Positions 33,839 through 38,132 of a stretch of 38,132 bases of DNA are shown here, in pieces (position 1 is the stretch's first letter; every line of letters begins with the position of its first letter). The stretch is from JBMZCV01 sp049613665 (GTDB taxonomy: Bacteria; Bacteroidota; Bacteroidia; Chitinophagales; UBA2359), in contig JBMZCV010000025.1 of assembly GCA_049613665.1 (NCBI GenBank), positions 1 through 38,132 of the forward strand. The letters run 5' to 3'. The notes under the pieces were generated by a model. That model was not told the DNA's origin, made no database searches, and saw only the letters and a program-made list of their open reading frames with translations. A program made the position numbers and the translations under genes.

Positions 33839-36800
33839 CTATTTAAATACAACAATCAAATCTTCCGCTTCAATCATTGTGCCTTCATTGAGTTCGATAT
33901 GAGCTACTGTTCCTGCTTTTATGGCCGTAATGGTTGTTTCCATTTTCATGGCTTCAATCACGAAAAGCGGTGTATTTTGTTTCACTTTGTCACCTACTTT
34001 CACAAAAATTTTGGATAGTAAACCCTGCAAAGGTGCCGAAATTTCTTTTTCATTTCCGATAGCTGCTTTTCGATGTTTTATTTCTTCTACCAAAATAGAA
34101 CGGTCTTTTGTTTTGATACTTCGTGACTGACCGTTTATCTTGAAATGCACTTGTCGATAGCCATCTTTATCAGCCTTTCCTTTGTATAACAATTGTATCA
34201 AAAGCGTTTTTCCATTGTCTATTTCTGCCGTAATCTCCTCGCCTTCTCTCATGCCATAAAAGAATGGAATAGTCGGCACAACGCTCACATTTCCATAAAT
34301 TCCTTGATGTGTGTGGTAGTTTTCAAAGACTTTTGGATAAAGACTATATGATAGAAAGTCGAGAAAAGTCATGTCATCGCCAAAGCGTTTTTTGAAAGCA
34401 ACAAATTCTTTATCAAAATCAATAGGTGCTAAATGTGCATTGGCACGTTCTTTCATCGGCTTTTCGTTTTTCAACACCATTTTTTGAATATCTGTTGGGA
34501 AACCGCCATGAGGCTGTCCAAGTTCGCCTTTGAAAAAGCTGCGTGTACTTTGCGGAAAATCTATATTTTTTCCTTTTGCTAAAATATCATCTTTCGTATA
34601 ATTATTGGCTACCATATACAAAGCCAAATCGCCCACAACTTTTGAAGAAGGCGTTACTTTCACGATATTTCCAAACAATTCATTTACTTCTTTGTAGGCT
34701 TTTTTAATGTCTGTCATTCTATCTGCCAAACCTAAAGAATTGGCTTGCGGTCGCAAATTAGAATATTGGCCGCCCGGAATTTCGTGTTCATAAACTTCGG
34801 CAGTTCCACTTTTTAGGCCAGATTCAAAGGGATAATAATATTCTCTTACGGTTTGCCAATAATCCGAAAATTCATTTAGCGAAGCTACATTAAAATTTGC
34901 ATCATATTTAGTGCCTTCTAAAATAGAGATTAAGGTATTAAAATTTGGTTGAGAGGTAAGCCCAGACATACTTGCGAGTGCTACATCAACTACATCAACA
35001 CCACTTTCGATAGATTTTAGATAAGTCGTCAATTGAGCGGCAGAAGTATCGTGCGTATGTAGATGAATCGGTAAGTCAACTGTTTTTTTGAGTTCTGTAA
35101 TCAACTTTTCGGCAGCATAAGGTTTGAGCAAACCAGCCATATCCTTGATAGCGATAATGTGAGCACCTGCATCTTCAAGTTGTTTTGCCAAATCGAGATA
35201 ATAAGGCAAAGTGTATTTTTTCTCATTTTTGTTCAACACATCGCCTGTGTAGCATATACAAGCTTCGGCCAGACCATTTGTGCGTTCTCTAACGGCTTTG
35301 ATGCTCACTTTCATATTTTCTATCCAGTTGAGCGAATCGAAAATTCTGAAAATATCAACGCCTGTTTCGCCTGCTTTTTCAATAAATTTTTCTACCAAAT
35401 TGTCGGGATATGCCGTATAACCAACCGCATTTGAACCACGCAAAAGCATTTGCAACAAAATATTTGGCACAGCTTCTCTAAATAATTGTAAGCGTTTCCA
35501 TGGGCATTCGCGCAAAAAACGCATCGCAACATCAAAAGTAGCACCGCCCCAAACTTCCATAGAAAAAGTTTGTGGATGATGCAAAGCATAAGCTCTTGCT
35601 ACTTTCATCATATCGAGGGTGCGAAAGCGAGTAGCCAGCAAAGATTGATGAGCATCTCGCAAAGTCGTATCGGTTATTTGCACATTTTTTTGTTCTTTTA
35701 GCCACTGCGAAAATTTTTCAGGCCCAAGTTTTTCTAAAAGCTGTTTTGTACCTGCTTTTGGTATCGCAAAACGGTCGTAATCTGGCACTATTGGCTTATC
35801 GAAAGTTTTATTTGGGTCTATAAAACGCACATCAGGATTGCCATTTACGGTTACGTTGGCCAAGAATTTAAGAACTTTAGTGGCTCTATTTTTTCGTTTT
35901 TTAAATTTAAAAAGCTCCTTGTGGTTCTGAATGAAATTGACTGTGATATCGCCAGCCAAAAATTGAGGGTGCGTAATCATGTTTTCCAAAAAAGGAATGT
36001 TTGTTTTTACGCCACGAATCCGAAACTCAATCAAAGCACGATACAAACGCTGTGATGCACCTTCGAGACTACGGCCAGAAGCGGTTACTTTGGTGAGCAT
36101 AGAATCGAAAAAAGGCGAAATGGTTGCACCTTGATAAGCACTTCCTTCGTCCAACCTAATGTTTAGGCCTGTTGCATTTCGATAGGCAATGAGTGTTCCA
36201 TAATCTGGTTTGAAATCTTTTTCTGGGTCTTCTGTCGTGATTCGGCATTGAATCGCAAAGCCATTGTAGGAAATGTTTTCTTGACTTAATTTTATTTTTT
36301 CGGAAAAAAGCTCATGGCCTTCAGCAATCAAAATTTGCGTTCTGACCAAATCTACGCCTGTAATCACTTCTGTAATCGTGTGTTCTACTTGAATACGAGG
36401 ATTGACTTCGATAAAATAAATGTTTTCTTCTTTATCTACCAAAAATTCCACCGTTCCTGCATTGTTGTATTCCACATTTCGCCCAATTCGCAAAGCATAG
36501 CCATACAAACGGCTTTTGGTTTCGGCACGCAATTTTGGAGCAGGAGCAATTTCTATTACTTTCTGAAAACGCCTTTGCACCGAACAGTCACGCTCAAAAA
36601 GGTGAACGATATTTCCATGATTGTCGGCCAAAATTTGAACTTCTATGTGTTTAGGATTTTCGATATATTTTTCGAGAAAAACAGTATCATCGCCAAAAGC
36701 TGTTTTCGCTTCTCTTCGTGCTTCGATATACGCTTTTTCGAGTTCAGTATCAGTTCTCACAACACGCATTCCACGGCCGCCGCCGCCAGAAGTTGCTTTG

Positions 36801-37288
36801 AGCATCAGCGGATAACCAATTCGGTGGGCTTCTTTTAGCGTAATTTCATAATCATCTAAAGGATATTTGCTACTCTCTATGATAGGAACTTGAGCTGCTT
36901 TAGCTATTTTTTTGGCACTCACTTTATTTCCCAACTTATTCATTACCTGTGGTTTTGGCCCCACAAATGTAATGCCTTCTTCTTCGCAGCGTTTCACGAA
37001 GTCGACATTTTCAGACAAAAAGCCATAACCTGGATGAATAGCATCAACACCTTCACGTTTGGCCATAAAAATAATTTCTTCAATATCTAAATATGGCTTG
37101 AGTGGTTCATTGTCTTTTCCTATCTGATAGGCTTCGTCGGCTTTGTAGCGGTGCAACGAATAGCGGTCTTCATAAGTATAAATAGCTACGGTGCGAATAT
37201 GTAGCTCAGTGGCTGCTCGAAAAATGCGAATTGCGATTTCGCCACGATTGGCCACCATCAATTTTTTTATTGTTTTTGTTGCTGTCAT
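33839..37288 (-). CDS. pyc: Pyruvate carboxylase, single polypeptide
   Basis: 1149 aa, normal family length. The enzyme carboxylates pyruvate to oxaloacetate using ATP, bicarbonate and biotin. Domains in order: biotin carboxylase (about 8-460; VANRGEIAIRIFRAA, HPGYGFLSEN, ATP-grasp loop SGGGGRGMRVV, EVNPRIQVEHTITE), carboxyltransferase barrel (about 540-810; VQITDTTLRDAHQSLLATRF, EVWGGATFDVAMRFL, IFDSLNWIENM, HTHDTSAAQLTTY), PC tetramerisation region, and a C-terminal biotinyl domain (about 1080-1149) with the biotinylated Lys in EAMKMET. The start is ATG. The terminator at 33728-33760 follows. Confidence 0.97.
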   Translation of the reverse strand: MTATKTIKKLMVANRGEIAIRIFRAATELHIRTVAIYTYEDRYSLHRYKADEAYQIGKDNEPLKPYLDIEEIIFMAKREGVDAIHPGYGFLSENVDFVKRCEEEGITFVGPKPQVMNKLGNKVSAKKIAKAAQVPIIESSKYPLDDYEITLKEAHRIGYPLMLKATSGGGGRGMRVVRTDTELEKAYIEARREAKTAFGDDTVFLEKYIENPKHIEVQILADNHGNIVHLFERDCSVQRRFQKVIEIAPAPKLRAETKSRLYGYALRIGRNVEYNNAGTVEFLVDKEENIYFIEVNPRIQVEHTITEVITGVDLVRTQILIAEGHELFSEKIKLSQENISYNGFAIQCRITTEDPEKDFKPDYGTLIAYRNATGLNIRLDEGSAYQGATISPFFDSMLTKVTASGRSLEGASQRLYRALIEFRIRGVKTNIPFLENMITHPQFLAGDITVNFIQNHKELFKFKKRKNRATKVLKFLANVTVNGNPDVRFIDPNKTFDKPIVPDYDRFAIPKAGTKQLLEKLGPEKFSQWLKEQKNVQITDTTLRDAHQSLLATRFRTLDMMKVARAYALHHPQTFSMEVWGGATFDVAMRFLRECPWKRLQLFREAVPNILLQMLLRGSNAVGYTAYPDNLVEKFIEKAGETGVDIFRIFDSLNWIENMKVSIKAVRERTNGLAEACICYTGDVLNKNEKKYTLPYYLDLAKQLEDAGAHIIAIKDMAGLLKPYAAEKLITELKKTVDLPIHLHTHDTSAAQLTTYLKSIESGVDVVDVALASMSGLTSQPNFNTLISILEGTKYDANFNVASLNEFSDYWQTVREYYYPFESGLKSGTAEVYEHEIPGGQYSNLRPQANSLGLADRMTDIKKAYKEVNELFGNIVKVTPSSKVVGDLALYMVANNYTKDDILAKGKNIDFPQSTRSFFKGELGQPHGGFPTDIQKMVLKNEKPMKERANAHLAPIDFDKEFVAFKKRFGDDMTFLDFLSYSLYPKVFENYHTHQGIYGNVSVVPTIPFFYGMREGEEITAEIDNGKTLLIQLLYKGKADKDGYRQVHFKINGQSRSIKTKDRSILVEEIKHRKAAIGNEKEISAPLQGLLSKIFVKVGDKVKQNTPLFVIEAMKMETTITAIKAGTVAHIELNEGTMIEAEDLIVVFK

Positions 37289-37387
37289 TTTATATAATCT
37301 TATTGTTTTTGCGTAAAAAATTTATTGTTTCACTAAATTTTGTTTTGTAATTGTAAAAATAATAAAACGGCAGCTTTTTCACAACAT

Positions 37388-37888
37388 TTAATGCCTTTCC
37401 CAAACGATAAGTACGCCAGGGTCTTCGGTATCGTTATAAAAAGTAAGATTAATATCTACCTTGTGTTGGTGGTCTTCTATTTCCCAAAAATTTTCGTGGT
37501 GTCCATAGCGTCTAGTAAAATAGGTTTGGAGTTCCTGATACAATTCTTTGGCTTCGGCAATGGATTCGACATAGCTATCTACTTGTATGACGGTGAGCTG
37601 CTCTTCATTGTTAAATTTGTAAGTAATATCGACAAACTTTTGTTTATTGATGTCGATATCAATATCATATCGAATAATATTTGCCCATTCTCTATCTAAA
37701 TTTGCTTTTTCGGTGCTTTTGATGGTCGTTTTATCCATGCCAAAATCAACACCACGCAAAACACCTTTATTAGGTTGAATTATTGTTTGTGCTATTGTAG
37801 AATATTGTGCATTGTCAGATATTTCGGTTTCATTTTGGCATTGCACAAAAAGTATGAGAGTTAAAAATAAGAGTAATGCATTTTTCAT
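37388..37888 (-). CDS. Small hypothetical lipoprotein
   Basis: 166 aa, family not recognised. The leader MKNALLLFLTLILFVQC carries a lipobox Cys (C17). The mature part is mixed alpha/beta and acidic, with DFGMDKTTIKSTEKANLD, IIRYDIDIDINKQKFVDITY, SIAEAKELYQELQTYFTRRY and LTFYNDTEDPGVLIVW, and no catalytic motif. It is 99 bp upstream of pyc on the same strand; co-transcription is possible but unproven. Confidence 0.75.
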   Translation of the reverse strand: MKNALLLFLTLILFVQCQNETEISDNAQYSTIAQTIIQPNKGVLRGVDFGMDKTTIKSTEKANLDREWANIIRYDIDIDINKQKFVDITYKFNNEEQLTVIQVDSYVESIAEAKELYQELQTYFTRRYGHHENFWEIEDHQHKVDINLTFYNDTEDPGVLIVWERH

Positions 37889-37980
37889 AGGTAAATATTT
37901 ATATCTTCGGAGTAATATCGTTGGTTTGTTTAGGAGTAGTTTAGGTTGCGTTGTAATGGTTTATGTTAGTCAAGTCTTAA

Positions 37981-38047
37981 AAACAAATTGCCTATTTTGA
38001 GAAGCTAACATGCTTATTTTCAAATCAAACAAACTATATTAAGTGCA
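37981..38047 (-). repeat. Intergenic palindromic repeat, copy M (degenerate)
   Basis: Reverse orientation: TTTTGAGAAGCTAACATGCT, TATTTTCAAATCAAACAAAC, TATATTAAGTGCAC. The second arm of module 2 and part of module 1 are lost. It lies in the terminal 244 bp, which hold no other recognisable feature. Confidence 0.5.
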
Positions 38048-38132
38048 CTGTAATATAAGTAATTGGCGTTTTAGCCCTTTTATTATATGTTATTTTATTC
38101 CAAAAAAACGACAACTCTTGCCGTTGCTGTGT

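Overview
The window is a 38.1 kb, AT-rich stretch of ordinary chromosome from a member of the Bacteroidota. The lineage call rests on a type IX secretion C-terminal sorting domain (11403-13910), several lipoproteins with Bacteroidota-style leaders, SPOR-domain proteins, Shine-Dalgarno-poor starts, and families such as the Ig-like/Big_5 lipoprotein and a DUF5683-like protein. The genus cannot be fixed from the sequence; a Cytophagales-like gliding or marine relative is only a guess. No rRNA, tRNA, CRISPR array or prophage was seen.

Layout. 0-2.7 kb: metF and a secreted amidohydrolase-like protein that has lost its metal ligands, both leftward. 2.8-4.2 kb: a toxin-antitoxin locus with an intact XRE-Panacea (DUF4065/SocA) antitoxin and a RelE/ParE-type toxin broken by frameshifts and by a 161-bp MITE with a TAA target duplication. 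4.5-6.1 kb: a CcrM-like adenine methyltransferase and smpB. 6.4-9.3 kb: two SPOR envelope proteins, one with an unusual thioredoxin-SPOR-SPOR-pseudothioredoxin architecture. 9.6-16.3 kb: a cyclophilin lipoprotein, a GmhB-like phosphatase, an 853-codon T9SS-exported protein bracketed by a 132-bp direct repeat, and a polytopic glycosyltransferase-like protein. 16.6-20.5 kb: a 1285-aa membrane-tethered nSTAND1-type NTPase with a coiled coil and about 14 WD40 blades. 20.6-27.2 kb: a D-2-hydroxyacid dehydrogenase, a gamma-carbonic-anhydrase-like protein, an Ig-like lipoprotein, mnmG and a DUF922-like HEXXH protein. Between the last two lie two perfect 16-bp parS sites, one at the centre of a 56-bp perfect palindrome. 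28.0-31.6 kb: a GT4 glycosyltransferase, a WecA/MraY-type phosphosugar transferase, a small membrane protein and the fluoride channel crcB. 31.7-37.9 kb: a SPOR protein with a 39-bp minisatellite, a DUF5683-like protein, single-chain pyruvate carboxylase and a small lipoprotein.

The most distinctive feature is a dispersed intergenic palindromic repeat, about 80-110 bp long, found in at least 13 full or partial copies in both orientations. It has up to three hairpin modules: AGTGCCAAGCACT, a GCTAAC...GTTAGC stem, and a TTGTTCtGAAA...TTTCtGAACAA stem. Eight copies end within about 45 bp of a start codon and two overlap stop codons. Two further short repeat families are present.

The genes do not form one pathway. 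The window combines housekeeping functions (folate, tRNA modification, tmRNA partner, anaplerosis), envelope biogenesis and surface proteins, epigenetic and segregation signals (CcrM-like MTase, parS), and two potential conflict-type loci (PanA toxin-antitoxin remnant, nSTAND1-WD40).
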